Positions 27,301 to 34,249 of a stretch of 64,000 bases of DNA are shown here, one piece after another. The number at the start of each line of letters is the position of its first letter. Position 1 is the first letter of the stretch. The notes beneath the pieces were generated by a model. The model made no database searches and was not told the DNA's origin. It saw only the letters and a list, made by a program, of their open reading frames with translations. The translations under genes were made by a program, and so were the position numbers. This DNA is from Antedon mediterranea (lineage: Eukaryota > Echinodermata > Crinoidea > Comatulida > Antedonidae): NCBI RefSeq assembly GCF_964355755.1, contig NC_092672.1, forward strand, positions 12,272,501 through 12,336,500, written 5' to 3'.

Positions 27301-30300
27301 TAAATCATTACGCTATGGATTTTTAAATCATTGTATAAGAGTAATTTACATTGTTTGTTGCTGTAACTGATGCTCCGTTGGCTATGAGACTGTTCACTAT
27401 CTCTACATAACTCCTGTCAGACCCAACGTGTTCATGTAGCGGTGTGTTTCCATCCTGAAAAGAAGAAAGTTAGTATTATTATATTTCATATTTTTCTTTT
27501 CTACATTCATTTTCTAATTCATTAAGAAGGAATGTAAATTATATAGAAATACCTGGTATTAAGAAAATAATGACTAACTGATTTAAATTAAGACATGCAG
27601 ATTATTTAGCAATGATCATTTTAAAAGTATTGATTTTAGCATCTTGTTTAATCTAAAATTCGACAGCTGTACATGATGTTTAAATATCGTAAATTATATG
27701 GTGATGGTTAGTAACTTTAAATAATATAATTTATTAAATTAATAAACATATTCCTACGCCTAGACATTTCGTTTAGATTCAAGTAAACTTTAATGAATAC
27801 TGAATTTGTAGATCTGTATGTATTTACCAAACCACCTTCAAAACACAATTGCAAATTCCAACAATACACTCTACGGTGAATTAAATAAATATTTTGTTAT
27901 GTTATTAATCTATTATCCATCCCACCTTCCTCCTACAATGAAAATATTACGTAATTCGTTTCTCCCATTTGCTATGAGGCTTTTGAATGCAAGCTATGTG
28001 TATGTATCGAGTTATGACATTTGCCTTTTTGTTATATTTGTTGCATTTGTATTTTATCCTATAGGTGTCGTACTGTCATGTATTTTACCATTTTTTTTTC
28101 TACTACGAATAATAAGGTTAATGATTTTAAATAATAGTAAATCTCTGTCAACGCTACCAAACTGTATCAATAAAGTGTCGTACTGTCTGTATTTTACCAA
28201 TTTTATCATATCTTTACTATATTTATTTAATATGTGACAAGCAGGACAATTTGTTTTACATTTCTCAGAGCTTGTTGGTATTTCATCATAATTACATTTT
28301 TCACAAATTAAAATATTGTGGTTTAGGGCCTACATAGTTATTATCAAACATTCTCATATACAGTACTTCATTGCCTCTTTGTACTGTATTTCACCTTTCT
28401 TAGCTGTGGATGCTTGCCAACGTCGCATAACATACTCTTTTAACTATCAAATAACAAATAAACAAGTAGCAAAATCTGTCTCACCACATTTGGCCAGTGT
28501 CATAAAAAAAAAAAAATTGGAAGACAGTTGAGGATCTGAAAATCACAATAAATGCGTTAAAATTGAATCAAACAACAATAATAACAACCTACTATTTATC
28601 AACTGTGAGATTTAAATGCATGCTTGAGTTGAGAGCAAGTAAAACCGTTAACAACAACAATGTATCTCGTTTATAGAGGGGGTAGTTTCAATAAACATTG
28701 GCAGACGGCAAACATACAATGTATAGAGTGCGTTTAAATATTTTCTGAGCTTACTAATGAGATCAGTATTTGTAGTTGACATAAGGACAATATATTTTGA
28801 TTTAGATGGATTATTTGTGTAAGAGGAAAACATATACTTAGTTCTACTATCTGAATAAACTAAAAGGAATTCATCTTCAATTGATTGTAGAGAGCATAAT
28901 TTGCATAGTCTATCATTTCTATTAGGCCTAATACGATTCCATCTTCCTTTTTCTAGTTATAATATTCCTAGTCTTTGTTTAGTCACAGTGTGTCTATGTT
29001 TTTAATTTTAATTAAGTATTCTTCCATAATTCCAACATAATTTACATTGAATGCGTGTGAAATATTGGAGCTTATAAAGAGTGCAAACTATTATCTCATA
29101 GAATTGTGTCGTTCAATAAGCCTCGCCATTGTTTAAATTTTGAAATAAAAATATATTGTTGACCTGTTGAGCATGCCATGTTGTCAAATCCATTTATACA
29201 TATAAAGTTTTACATCATTGACCCAAATCGCTCATTTTGTTGCGTTTTTCTATGTTGAAATCATAACATTGTTTAATGAATTTTTAATAATCTATTTGGC
29301 TTACTCTCAGCCACTAACGAATTAAATTAATGATACTTGGAGTTTGGATAGGGAATCCTCGACATTCTCCTTTCATTACATCACTTGGAGCAGAATTTTC
29401 TATTCCTAAAAGATATTTTTATTCTAAAATCAAAATATAATCCAAATGGTATTAAGACATTGTTCATTTGCTGGAAAACTACAAGTCAGTCGATGCTACA
29501 AACCACAAGGGTTTGGAGTAGTCAAGCAGGCAGAAATTCATTATCTCAGATGCTAGTGAAGTAGTATGTGGTCAATGCACGTATTTAAGATTGATGCCTC
29601 ATGATAATATTTATTCTATTTCTCTATTATTAGCTGACGCCAGCTAAAAAAACAAGATATCAAGTGTATGTAGCTAACCGGGTATACAACAAATCAACGA
29701 TGCAACTTCCATAGAAAACATCTTCTAATCCGAGTGATTTAGTCAGTAGAGCCATGCGTGCTAACAGTAAGCAATTGATTTCACATACCGGATGGGTGAG
29801 TAGTTCTACACTTCTTCACCAGGTAGTTCTTAACAAACAAAGGCGGTTGGCCGAAATCGATGACGAATCGCGTATAGTTGTTGCTTCAGAACTAAAATAT
29901 ATTCGCTCATTCCACACTAATTGTTTCAGAATGGTTTTATAACAGACAGATAAAATGTATTGAATGTTCATTCCCCTTAAAGTAGCCAACAAGTAGTAAG
30001 GCATAATTTTTCACGCTGCTGCTTTAGCCCGCTACATCCCAGGAGGATGACACATTAAGAAACCGAAAGTAAAGCAGCAGTTATATATCCAAGGTTGACA
30101 GTTTTGCTAAAATGCATACTCGACTGTAATTTATAGGTACCACCAAAAAATGTCTGGGAAAAAGTCTAACGGTTGAATGACAAATCCTAAAGCATTTGTG
30201 GTATTTATGAGTCCCATGATATTATATAGTTCGTTGTCATACATTATTCAAAGGTTTTCTTGTTTTTCATCCTTGAGTTTACCGTAAACATGGTGATGAT

Positions 30301-30656
30301 TTATATCATATTCAAATTCAAATAAATATAGTTTCTATACCTTATCTATGGAGTTCACAAGATGTGGTTATGTTTTACATATTTCTTCAATTTTTTCCAA
30401 ATTTCTATATCTTACAGCTCTTAGCAATACGTTTCTGAAAAAAAAGAAAGATAAAAATGAATCATGGCTAGAATACTCGGTCGATGATGTTAATATGTTT
30501 ATTTGTCATGTTTCTAAACAATAATAAATACAATTTTCTTTGAACTCTTTATAATATTAAAAGTTTGTTGGATATAAAATGTAAAGCTTACTTCTCCATT
30601 TAAAAAATGCAGTCAGTTTGAAGAAATAACTTACTCATCCATTGAAAGAGTGGTTG
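2851..30656 (-). CDS. Gene A: ankyrin-Roc-COR-tandem DED protein (ROCO family), spliced, with an early in-frame stop
   Basis: Spliced minus-strand gene with 27 inferred exons: 30635-30656, 30341-30434, 27350-27454, 24060-24164, 20823-20927, 20354-20458, 14460-14564, 13957-14061, 13455-13559, 12002-12109, 11452-11536, 11019-11175, 10788-10891, 10240-10410, 9911-10063, 9263-9456, 8740-8945, 8282-8371, 7973-8167, 7461-7706, 6616-6810, 6291-6452, 5879-6181, 5247-5327, 4944-5151, 3584-3619 and 2851-3380. They total about 4.06 kb, or about 1350 residues. Order is ankyrin repeats, Roc GTPase (P-loop GKEGAGKTS, DYAGQ, THMD), COR, and two DED-like domains. Roc-COR proteins are GTP-regulated switches (LRRK and DAPK1 are relatives); death-fold tails recruit like domains. 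A TAA at codon 25 and one unresolved phase between 9911-10063 and 9263-9456 leave it open whether the locus is functional. Role in death or immune signalling is inference. Confidence 0.8.
3584..3619 (-). CDS. Gene A hinge exon (36 bp)
   Basis: A 36-bp exon (acceptor catttccag, donor gtaac) that joins in phase to its neighbours and encodes the Ser/Pro-rich linker GRSSVEPSPIYPG between the post-COR segment and the DED exon. The copy B equivalent at 50866-50901 has the same length and flanks. Confidence 0.75.
3761..4857. mobile_element. Candidate solo LTR in a gene A intron
   Basis: This 1097-bp block is absent from the equivalent intron of gene B (189 bp, against 1324 bp here). It begins TGTGGGG, ends CTTACA, and is flanked on both sides by TATG (3757-3760 and 4858-4861), fitting the TG...CA ends and 4-bp target duplication of an LTR. 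A TATA-like tataaaatag lies near 4251. No retroelement coding sequence is present, so I infer a solo LTR. The boundaries rest on the A/B comparison and a short TSD. Confidence 0.55.
4944..5327 (-). CDS. Gene A post-COR exons (4944-5151, 5247-5327)
   Basis: Two exons, 208 and 81 bp, join in phase after the COR segment. The upstream one encodes 27 charged residues beginning LEISRRTKVDENN. The downstream one encodes about 69 residues with four cysteines (VLCFACYPEH, EECLKED, VPCGEKS) and an acidic HLHDLEE stretch. I do not recognise a named domain; it may be the C-terminal part of COR or a separate small fold. Both exons keep their lengths in copy B (51091-51298 and 51386-51466), and three of the four cysteines are at the same positions. 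Confidence 0.75.
5879..6810 (-). CDS. Gene A COR domain exons (5879-6181, 6291-6452, 6616-6810)
   Basis: Three phase 0 exons of 303, 162 and 195 bp encode about 220 residues matching a COR (C-terminal of Roc) dimerisation domain. The N-terminal part has AYLNDIGVIMYSS, the usual 'FLHDLGxILYF'-type strand. The middle part has LWKKLNKEGIL followed by LLRHLWKREL, the family's 'W..L..eGIL...lL..lW' block. The C-terminal part has RMFLVPCRM and TDFLPDSVYNTLVVAFLNLVE, the 'FLVPcrm ... lP...f.rLvv' block. COR lies directly after Roc in the ROCO family and mediates dimer-dependent GTP hydrolysis. All three exons are intact and equal in length to copy B. Confidence 0.8.
7461..8945 (-). CDS. Gene A Roc GTPase, G3-G4 and C-terminal exons (7461-7706, 7973-8167, 8282-8371, 8740-8945)
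   Basis: Four exons encode the second half of the Roc domain. Exon 8740-8945 begins with a basic stretch (KKKVVAKIKKRRQK) and ends with TTIWDYAGQLDYYITHR, giving the G3 motif DYAGQ and the ROCO-typical YYxTH. Exon 8282-8371 continues FFLTNRVSYCVTFNA. Exon 7973-8167 contains ICLVATHMD, where THMD replaces NKxD as G4, as is common in Roc domains. Exon 7461-7706 has VDNTVKSHEGIKQLRRNV and SVPLKWVDLQEQ, the usual Roc-to-COR transition. Every junction keeps the frame. For exon 8740-8945 the acceptor used is ttgaatttag, because it alone restores phase. Confidence 0.85.
9263..10410 (-). CDS. Gene A Ser/Glu-rich linker exons inside Roc (9263-9456, 9911-10063, 10240-10410)
   Basis: Three exons (194, 153, 171 bp), about 170 residues of low-complexity sequence, lie between switch I and DYAGQ. 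They contain an acidic Ser-rich tract (DDGEGSSDMSTSKSDSQLES), a second Ser cluster (ISDFECSISSDSVYS) and a third (EASTSDSRESDYTS), so many phosphorylation-type sites. A small G domain normally has only a short loop here. The last two exons do not join in frame with the splice sites I can see: the phase is off by one base in both gene copies, so a short exon of 3n+1 bases may be missing. A 7-base candidate at 9521-9527 would fix A, but its acceptor is not conserved in B. Confidence 0.7.
10788..11175 (-). CDS. Gene A Roc GTPase, P-loop and switch I exons (10788-10891, 11019-11175)
   Basis: Exon 11019-11175 encodes a lead-in helix (FQNELENGEIAVVNSRCMF), then LGKEGAGKTSCVKAMLG, a full Walker A / G1 motif (GxxxxGKT/S). 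Exon 10788-10891 continues with NELSTDGIDITTTLFQ, the switch I 'T(D/V)GIDI' signature of Roc domains, then a Trp-containing stretch DKWKKEDID. The 127-bp intron between them is short; the copy B intron carries a 0.6-kb insertion. Acceptors atttgcaatttag-type and donors gtaacaaa/gtaagt are canonical, and phases match on both sides. Confidence 0.85.
11339..11390. repeat. 52-bp near-perfect palindrome, copy A only
   Basis: Arms 11339-11363 and 11366-11390 are exact inverted copies around a central TT, so the DNA or RNA could form a 25-bp stem. Copy B has the left half (near 58067) but not the inverted right half. The right arm is therefore a new inverted copy of its neighbour, as a template-switch event would make. 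Confidence 0.9.
11452..11536 (-). CDS. Gene A ankyrin C-terminal cap exon
   Basis: An 85-bp exon that follows the last ankyrin repeat in phase 0 and ends in phase 1 before the P-loop exon. It reads RGQTPASALKENI and ends ILKLFD, the usual degenerate final ankyrin half-repeat ('G.TPl..A...... k.iv.lL'). Copy B has the same length at 58137-58221. Confidence 0.8.
12002..12109 (-). CDS. Gene A ankyrin exon nearest the GTPase (108 bp)
   Basis: Ankyrin repeat of 36 residues: EGNTPLHQHV, a five-residue variable tract SFSGI, then GNLEIVNSLIAHGAS and LGARNK. It is one residue longer than its relatives. Acceptor ctgctttctag, donor gtaccg, phase 0-0. The ending ARNK is shared with the equivalent copy B exon 59164-59268 and not with the cassette exons, so this position is orthologous between the two genes. 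Confidence 0.85.
12190..12340. other. Unidentified GC-richer island in a gene A intron
   Basis: A stretch starting after tatctttcag (about 12206) is richer in G+C than its surroundings (gccaggacttgtctggtggg and neighbours). It has stops in all plus frames I read and no pol III boxes. It is probably a short repeat fragment; I cannot name it. Confidence 0.3.
12913..12942 (-). pseudogene. Truncated ankyrin exon
   Basis: Only the first ten residues of a cassette exon remain (NGNTPLHRHV, minus strand). They then run directly into intron sequence of the gcgtcttgttcaa type. The acceptor side (cttttaag) survives but the rest of the exon and its donor are deleted. It marks a cassette lost by an internal deletion. 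Confidence 0.8.
13455..13559 (-). CDS. Gene A ankyrin exon, cassette type (variable tract T / MSIQ)
   Basis: A 105-bp exon in phase 0-0, 35 residues. It has the constant frame GNTPLH-x-HV-xxxx-GNVEIVNSLI and ends ITATNN. Position 1 is K, position 8 is T and positions 11-14 are MSIQ. Acceptor tcttttcag, donor aat|gtaaatt. The intron on its acceptor side is nearly identical to that of 13957-14061, so the two cassettes (502 bp apart) are a recent duplicate pair. Confidence 0.85.
13957..14061 (-). CDS. Gene A ankyrin exon, cassette type (T / LSIQ)
   Basis: Twin of the 13455-13559 exon. It differs mainly at HV to NV, M to L at position 11, and P to S at position 29. It is 105 bp, phase 0-0, with the same splice sites. 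Intron sequence around both twins is so alike that a short ORF in each (about 13535 and 14037, plus strand) is the same shadow. Confidence 0.85.
14460..14564 (-). CDS. Gene A ankyrin exon, cassette type (A / EIGR)
   Basis: 105 bp, phase 0-0, position 1 Y, position 8 A, positions 11-14 EIGR, end ITATNN. Upstream of it on the minus strand the cassette intron runs into a junction (about 14811, gtgatggtta) that is also seen at the ends of the larger LINE-bearing units. Confidence 0.85.
14820..16105. other. Intron of gene A, no exon seen
   Basis: About 1.3 kb with no ankyrin-type or other convincing exon. It holds an 80-codon plus-strand open frame (14866-15108) without similarity I recognise, a poly-C run near 15680, and repeat-like text ('aataaacgcc', 'ataagcacctcc') typical of decayed DNA transposons. 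Confidence 0.4.
16106..16142. repeat. GC-rich palindrome at a cassette boundary
   Basis: Imperfect inverted repeat: outer arms ctagaggg / ccctctag, inner gagcgagc / gcgagctc. It sits immediately before the left end of the first LINE-bearing unit. It resembles the tip of a MITE, but a partner copy is not visible in the window. Confidence 0.6.
16772..18407. mobile_element. Non-autonomous hAT-like element with 8-bp target duplication
   Basis: A 1636-bp insertion absent from the equivalent site in units 2-4. It is flanked by an exact 8-bp direct repeat CTACAAGC (16764-16771 and 18408-18415). Ends are CAGCGTTGCCAGC and, inverted, CATAGTTGCCATT, which share the GTTGCCA core typical of hAT termini. 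It has many 'aatgcc' repeats near both ends and no transposase ORF. The open frames inside (for example 16793-17098 and 17593-18099, minus) are low complexity and unconvincing. Confidence 0.8.
17110..17830. repeat. Subterminal tandem repeats of about 170-200 bp inside the hAT-like element
   Basis: Four to five diverged units, each with a core like gctgctcgatggccggaaat (about 17129, 17301, 17492, 17688, and a weak one at 17800) and a block reading gacctcagccccaccatgg. Two of the blocks are followed by ggggctgaggt, making a local inverted repeat. Confidence 0.75.
18430..19150 (-). pseudogene. Dead LINE reverse transcriptase, C-terminal part (unit 1)
   Basis: Reading the minus strand with several stops and shifts gives CRGFPIQTP, NLLCINGFGNM, GRWNRIRPNRNDRLCKLC followed by IEDEF, and VLMSTTNTDLISKLRKYL. 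That is the order found in C-termini of animal non-LTR retrotransposon polyproteins: 'GRFPI...', 'GFG..w', 'GRW.r..r..R.C..C...ieDE.Hf' and 'll...n...l..la.yl..a...R'. Catalytic RT motifs are not present. The family (jockey/CR1-like) is inferred. Confidence 0.65.
19200..20000 (+). pseudogene. Plus-strand coding remnant with CxxC pairs (unit 1)
   Basis: Broken open frames on the plus strand, opposite in direction to the LINE. One reads HLLENYKSVDATNH and later VVCGQCTYLRLM; another ANSKQLISDTGWVSSSTLLH; a third IKCIECSFPLKEPTRSKAYF, then DWCKYCEEPCNGSMC and NDYVIVVEDMLIG. The cysteine pairs suggest a zinc-binding domain of a transposon-borne protein, but I cannot name the family. Several stops and frameshifts. 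The same remnant recurs in units 2, 3 and 4. Confidence 0.4.
20354..20458 (-). CDS. Gene A ankyrin exon, cassette type (E / RFGR)
   Basis: 105 bp, phase 0-0; position 1 D, position 8 E, positions 11-14 RFGR, ending SVTATKN. Canonical acceptor cttttcag and donor aat|gtaaatt. The SVTAT ending and IANGAS core group it with 24060-24164 and 27350-27454. Confidence 0.85.
20823..20927 (-). CDS. Gene A ankyrin exon, cassette type (R / EFGR)
   Basis: 105 bp, phase 0-0; position 8 R, positions 11-14 EFGR, core GNLEIVNSFIAHGAL, ending ITATNN. Its closest relative by eye is exon 14460-14564, including the flanking intron text (tctaagagtgaatgtaaatt), so this two-exon block and the 14.5-kb cassette share a recent ancestor. 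Confidence 0.85.
21183..24420. repeat. LINE-bearing ankyrin unit 2 (3.24 kb)
   Basis: Tandem copy of the unit, carrying one ankyrin exon (24060-24164), a LINE C-terminal remnant (about 22140-22860, minus) and the CxxC coding remnant (about 22910-23680, plus). It lacks the hAT-like insertion, so it preserves the empty site. Confidence 0.9.
24060..24164 (-). CDS. Gene A ankyrin exon, cassette type (E / RSGR)
   Basis: 105 bp, phase 0-0; position 1 D, position 8 E, positions 11-14 RSGR, core GNVKIVNSLIANGAS, ending VTATNN. It lies at the 5' side (minus strand) of unit 2. Acceptor ctttccag, donor aat|gtaattt-type. Confidence 0.85.
24421..27713. repeat. LINE-bearing ankyrin unit 3 (3.29 kb)
   Basis: Tandem copy closest to units 2 and 4. 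It holds ankyrin exon 27350-27454, a LINE remnant (about 25410-26135, minus) and the CxxC remnant (about 26190-26980, plus). Units 3 and 4 share a 20-base stretch near 26250/29508 (gggtttggag and following) missing from units 1 and 2. The hydrophobic 139-codon plus-strand frame at 24528-24947 is repeated at 27818-28237; it looks accidental. Confidence 0.9.
27350..27454 (-). CDS. Gene A ankyrin exon, first repeat after the N-terminal cap (E / GSDR)
   Basis: 105 bp, phase 0-0; position 8 E, positions 11-14 GSDR. The normally fixed GN at 15-16 is SY here (RSYVEIVNSLIANGAS), the most diverged repeat core in the array. It is the exon nearest the start exon, so it would be the outermost repeat of the stack. 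Confidence 0.8.
27714..30004. repeat. LINE-bearing unit 4, truncated (2.3 kb)
   Basis: Starts like the other units and runs through the LINE remnant (about 28672-29397, minus) and the CxxC remnant (about 29450-30004, plus). It breaks off near 30004 before the ankyrin exon, where unrelated sequence (cacgctgctgctttagcccg) begins. This marks the 5' edge of the amplified region. Confidence 0.85.
30341..30434 (-). CDS. Gene A exon 2: ankyrin N-terminal cap, contains in-frame TAA
   Basis: A 94-bp exon with acceptor ttttttttcag and donor aag|gtatag. The first base completes the GA left by exon 1. It reads NVLLRAVRYRNLEKIEEICK, then T and a stop (TAA, 30368-30370), then PHLVNSIDK. The text is a standard ankyrin N-cap ('LLrAVr.gnlekieel...p.LvNs.Dk'), and IDK joins directly to DGNTPLH of the next exon. 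The frame is therefore not in doubt; only the stop breaks it. Confidence 0.75.
30635..30656 (-). CDS. Gene A start exon (MDE)
   Basis: A 22-bp exon between acceptor ttttcag and donor gtaagtt, CAACCACTCTTTCAATGGATGA. The ATG at 30640-30642 gives Met-Asp, and GA plus the A of the next exon gives Glu. I chose this start because the split codon fits exactly and the following residues form a capping helix. A 5' UTR exon further right is implied by the acceptor but was not found. Confidence 0.6.
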
Positions 30657-32039
30657 CTGAAAAATGAAACGTAAACTTAATTTATTAGGTGATCATTTAG
30701 AATAAAATGATCACATATTGTTATTGTATGAAATCTTTAATATTATTGTTTCTGTACTCTTTTTGTGTAACAATTATCTCAAAAAGTTTAATGTCAATGA
30801 TCACAAAAATTTCACCATGTCAAATACTTTAACTTAGTCCAAATAAGCTTTTCAGCGTGATCACTCACCCGTGACGTCATTTATACGCCATTTTGTGAAA
30901 TCACATTATCAATCATATCTCCATAAATTCATTATCACAAATTAATGAAATTCACTACACGTAAACTTCAGGTCAATGTAAAGATATTAGCAAATCGTGA
31001 AATCGCGCGTTAAAAATTGAAAAAGCTCAAAGTTAAGTTTTGATCAATGATTTGAGCATGAATTAGGATGTACGTGTTTCAAAATTTACTGCGCTTTTTG
31101 CGCACGCGATTCTTAGAAAGCGTAAAAAATTAAATTTGATGTATACATCACATTCTACTCACAATCCTTAGTACATTCACTTATTTTGAGTCCATTCCGA
31201 CTTAAAATTACGCTCTACGAGCACGTTAAAGATAACAAAATGCGCACATTAATTTCACAAAAATTCCGAAAATGGTGAAAAATAGGTCTTTTTTAAAATG
31301 GAAGAAACTCTTCAGAATGCAAGATGACCCCACTTATACGGGAAGCCATTGAGTTGTAGATATGAATTCATGTACACATTTGACGTACAAAATGTTGTTA
31401 CGTCACCAAATGGCCACTTGAATTTAAAAATTGGGATTTTTTGCTAAATTAATTATCTTTATCATGACTTGCCACTATTTTTGTTTGATGACGTCATCAC
31501 GCGTAAAAACTTGAGTAACATTGGTCGAGTAATTTCACCTTCAGCGTATATTTGAATATCTCACAGCTCTTCAGAATTAAAGGTGACCTTGATTAATTTA
31601 ATTTATTGTGAACAGCTGATGAAATTTAGATTAAACAATTAAGCCGATCGAATGTTGTGACGTTATGATATGGCCAGTTGAATTTAAAAAGTAGTTTTTC
31701 ATCTCTTTCGTCACATTTATAACAATTTTAAATAGCGCGCACTGCGAAATTTTCTTCCAAACCTTATATTTTTTTGCTCAATTCATTATCTTTCGAAATT
31801 GTCATCTTCAAGTTTATTTTATGTGGGTCCCGTAAGTGCATCTATGCTACACTGTATATGGATATACAGTATACTGTACATATTATATATGACACATAAT
31901 ACTGTAGGTACAACTCAGCACTAAAAGTGTATAATGCATCATGTCATAGGATGGCGTACATCAACTTTTTACGATCGTATGTTAACGTACATGCATGTTT
32001 AAAAAAATTTAATTTCATTAAAATTATAAAAATGATCCC
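30657..32039. other. Gene-poor sequence 5' of gene A
   Basis: AT-rich with short scattered GC-containing motifs (gcgcac, acgtcac). It includes a 10-bp inverted repeat at 30689-30714 (gtgatcattt / aaatgatcac). It may hold the promoter and 5' UTR of gene A, but no core promoter can be pinned down. No coding exon seen. Confidence 0.4.
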
Positions 32040-32600
32040 GTATAATTCGTCAAAGTGACGAATTAAGAGCCATTGTCTGTAAGAATCAAAGAAATATAAA
32101 AAAGAGTGGCAGACTAAAAAAAAATGGATTTCTTTCAAATTTTGCACATGGCTATATATGTGTTGAGAGAAATCAAATATGAAGTATTTTTTATTTCACA
32201 CGTATATTTCCATGGCAACGGCCAAATTTGTGTTTTTGACAAATTTTTTCCTTTTTTAAGGTTTTTAAAAATGGATATTGGTACTATTTTGATGAACGAT
32301 ATTTTTGTTTTGTTCATTTAATTATAAAAAATAATTAGTGAATGCATAATAACAATGCATTGTGTACCTGTTTCAAATTTTTTTATTTTTTTTTATTTCA
32401 TACTTTGGGAGATAGCATTTATTTAAAAATGGGTGTTTTTCACTTTTTTTAAATTGTTCAATGCAACTAAACTTTACTTCACCATAACGCCCAAAGTGGT
32501 GTATTTTTTTAGCTGATTTATTACAAATAGGTAGTTCTAATGTTTAATAATTGATTTCTAAAATAAAATACTGGGTTAAATTTAAAATCTACAAGCAGTT
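32040..32600. repeat. Left arm of a diverged inverted repeat
   Basis: Inverted, its text matches 36610-37130 in a collinear order: the 'acccagt' block, 'acaccactttgg', 'cacccNttttta', 'ccgttgNcatgg', 'gagaaatccatttttttt' and 'acagacaatggNtcttaa'. Similarity is partial, with many indels. Confidence 0.6.
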
Positions 32601-33929
32601 TTACGAGAAACATAGGCATTTTTATTTTTAAAAAAAACATGGTATGTTAGTAAAAACATTTTATTTTCTTTGATTATTTGATTTGAAACGCATTGGTCAG
32701 AAAAATTCTTAATGTTTTATATAGTTCTAGTTGTGTTGCGAGAAAAAAAACCCAATATTTTTAATTATAGATTCTGTAATTCCCAGTTTTAATGTCATTT
32801 TATAGGTTATATCCTCTGGAAATTTGAATAAATTATCAGATCAATTTTAATCCTTGCAACATTACTCCTCACTTATTTTGAAGCTCCTCTTTCATTTGTT
32901 TACTTCTTTTATTTGCTAACATAAGCAGATCCCACGTGCCCATCCACCACCACTTTTGACTACCCCCCCCCCCCCACCCCGACAATAACCACAAACAGAT
33001 AAACTGCAACACTGGTCGATCATCCACTATAGAGTGTCAAATGCATGCACTCAAGCACCACCCACACTGCCGCTACCATCGCCCCTATGAATAGACGGAT
33101 TCAAACTCCTCCAACCCACCCCCTTCCCCTTTCTCCAAGCCCCCATCCACCCAAAGTTCAAAATTGCAATGCAAAAGATAGGACATAAAGTTAAGTTTTT
33201 AGACCCTCGCCTTCAACCCCCTAACTATTTAAAAGTCCTGAATCCACCACTTTCCCCTCCCCAAAATAGAACCAATCAAAAGTCAATGATATAGGCCTAC
33301 TCAGGTATGTTAATGCTACATAACAAATATTGAAGCCCTGATTTGAAATTTCATTTCATTTAAGGTCAGCATGTAAAATATCACACTTTATTATTAAATA
33401 TTGGTTTTAAATTCTGTATTTTTTTTACTGTGATGGTTGGATTCAGTATTAATTATTAATTAATAATTATCTGATAATTATTTAATTTCCCTTAGTTATG
33501 CATAGCAACAGTTACTATGGTAACTAAAAATGAGATATTCTTTAGATTTTGCATATTTATCTCATACAAATTTTCAAATTACCGTTTCACAATGTCATAT
33601 TCGTAAGCATTTTCTTCTGTGATTATTTTTATTCATGAAAACCCCATATTTCATTTACAGTGGCCACCTCCTTTAACGGACGCACTTTGATAAGCCTGTT
33701 TGTTCTTCTTATCTAATTAGTGCATTTGGTGCTTACCGTAAGCAGCTGCGGGCACCTTTTTATATTAGAGAGTTTACGAAACACGACGGAGAGGGACGAC
33801 GACGGATTACCAGTGCGCGCTGATGCGTGAAAAGCTGGTTGTCGTCCACTTTAAAAAGTTCGTTTACGATACGCGATGGGACGACGTCGTCGCGTCACGC
33901 TCGGCTTGCTATGTTTGTAAACAATCATC
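32601..33929. other. Gene-poor sequence with a poly-C run
   Basis: No exon seen. A C-rich, pyrimidine-rich tract lies at about 32930-33290 (poly-C at 32966). A 'gcaacagttactatggtaac' type motif near 33506 recurs in the 35.4-36.1 kb repeats. From 33770 the base composition shifts to CG-rich (acgacg motifs) ahead of the Harbinger-like exon. Confidence 0.4.
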
Positions 33930-34105
33930 ATGGCGTTCGTACAAGATGCATTAAATATCGCACTTTACGATGATATAATTGACCCCGAGGAGTATTTACT
34001 TTTGTATGATTTTAATAAATGCAATAATATAAATGTACAGTACAAAGATTACAATAATTTTAATCTTGCATCGTACAATGACGACGAATGCAACGTGTTT
34101 TTCAG
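33930..34105 (+). CDS. PIF/Harbinger-like transposase first exon, orphan
   Basis: ATG at 33930, open for 58 codons to a strong donor CAG|gtaagt at 34106. The residues DDIIDPEEYLLLYDFNKCNN and, at the end, NDDECNVFFR fit the N-terminal region of metazoan Harbinger-type (HARBI1-like) nucleases, which typically begin '..eEelLLLyd...' and reach '..D(D/E)ECxxxFRF' just before the helical domain. The catalytic DDE domain is not found downstream, so the element is incomplete. The upstream CG-rich stretch (33770-33920, ggacgacgacgg, gacgacgtcgtcgcg) may be its terminal region. Confidence 0.5.
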
Positions 34106-34249
34106 GTAAGTCACCACCAACCAATCATTAGTAGGGCCTAAAGCCTAATCTAGTAAAGCCTATATTTTATGAAAGCAAATAGCTGATAGTAGGTCTAAAT
34201 GCAATTGAATTTACGTCAATAAGTTCATTACTAACAAGGCCAACAGCCA

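Noticed and set aside
24528-28237. Two near-identical 139-codon plus-strand frames (24528-24947 and 27818-28237) as a membrane protein
   Set aside because: They are copies of one repeat unit; hydrophobicity follows from T-rich sequence; units 1 and 2 break the frame.
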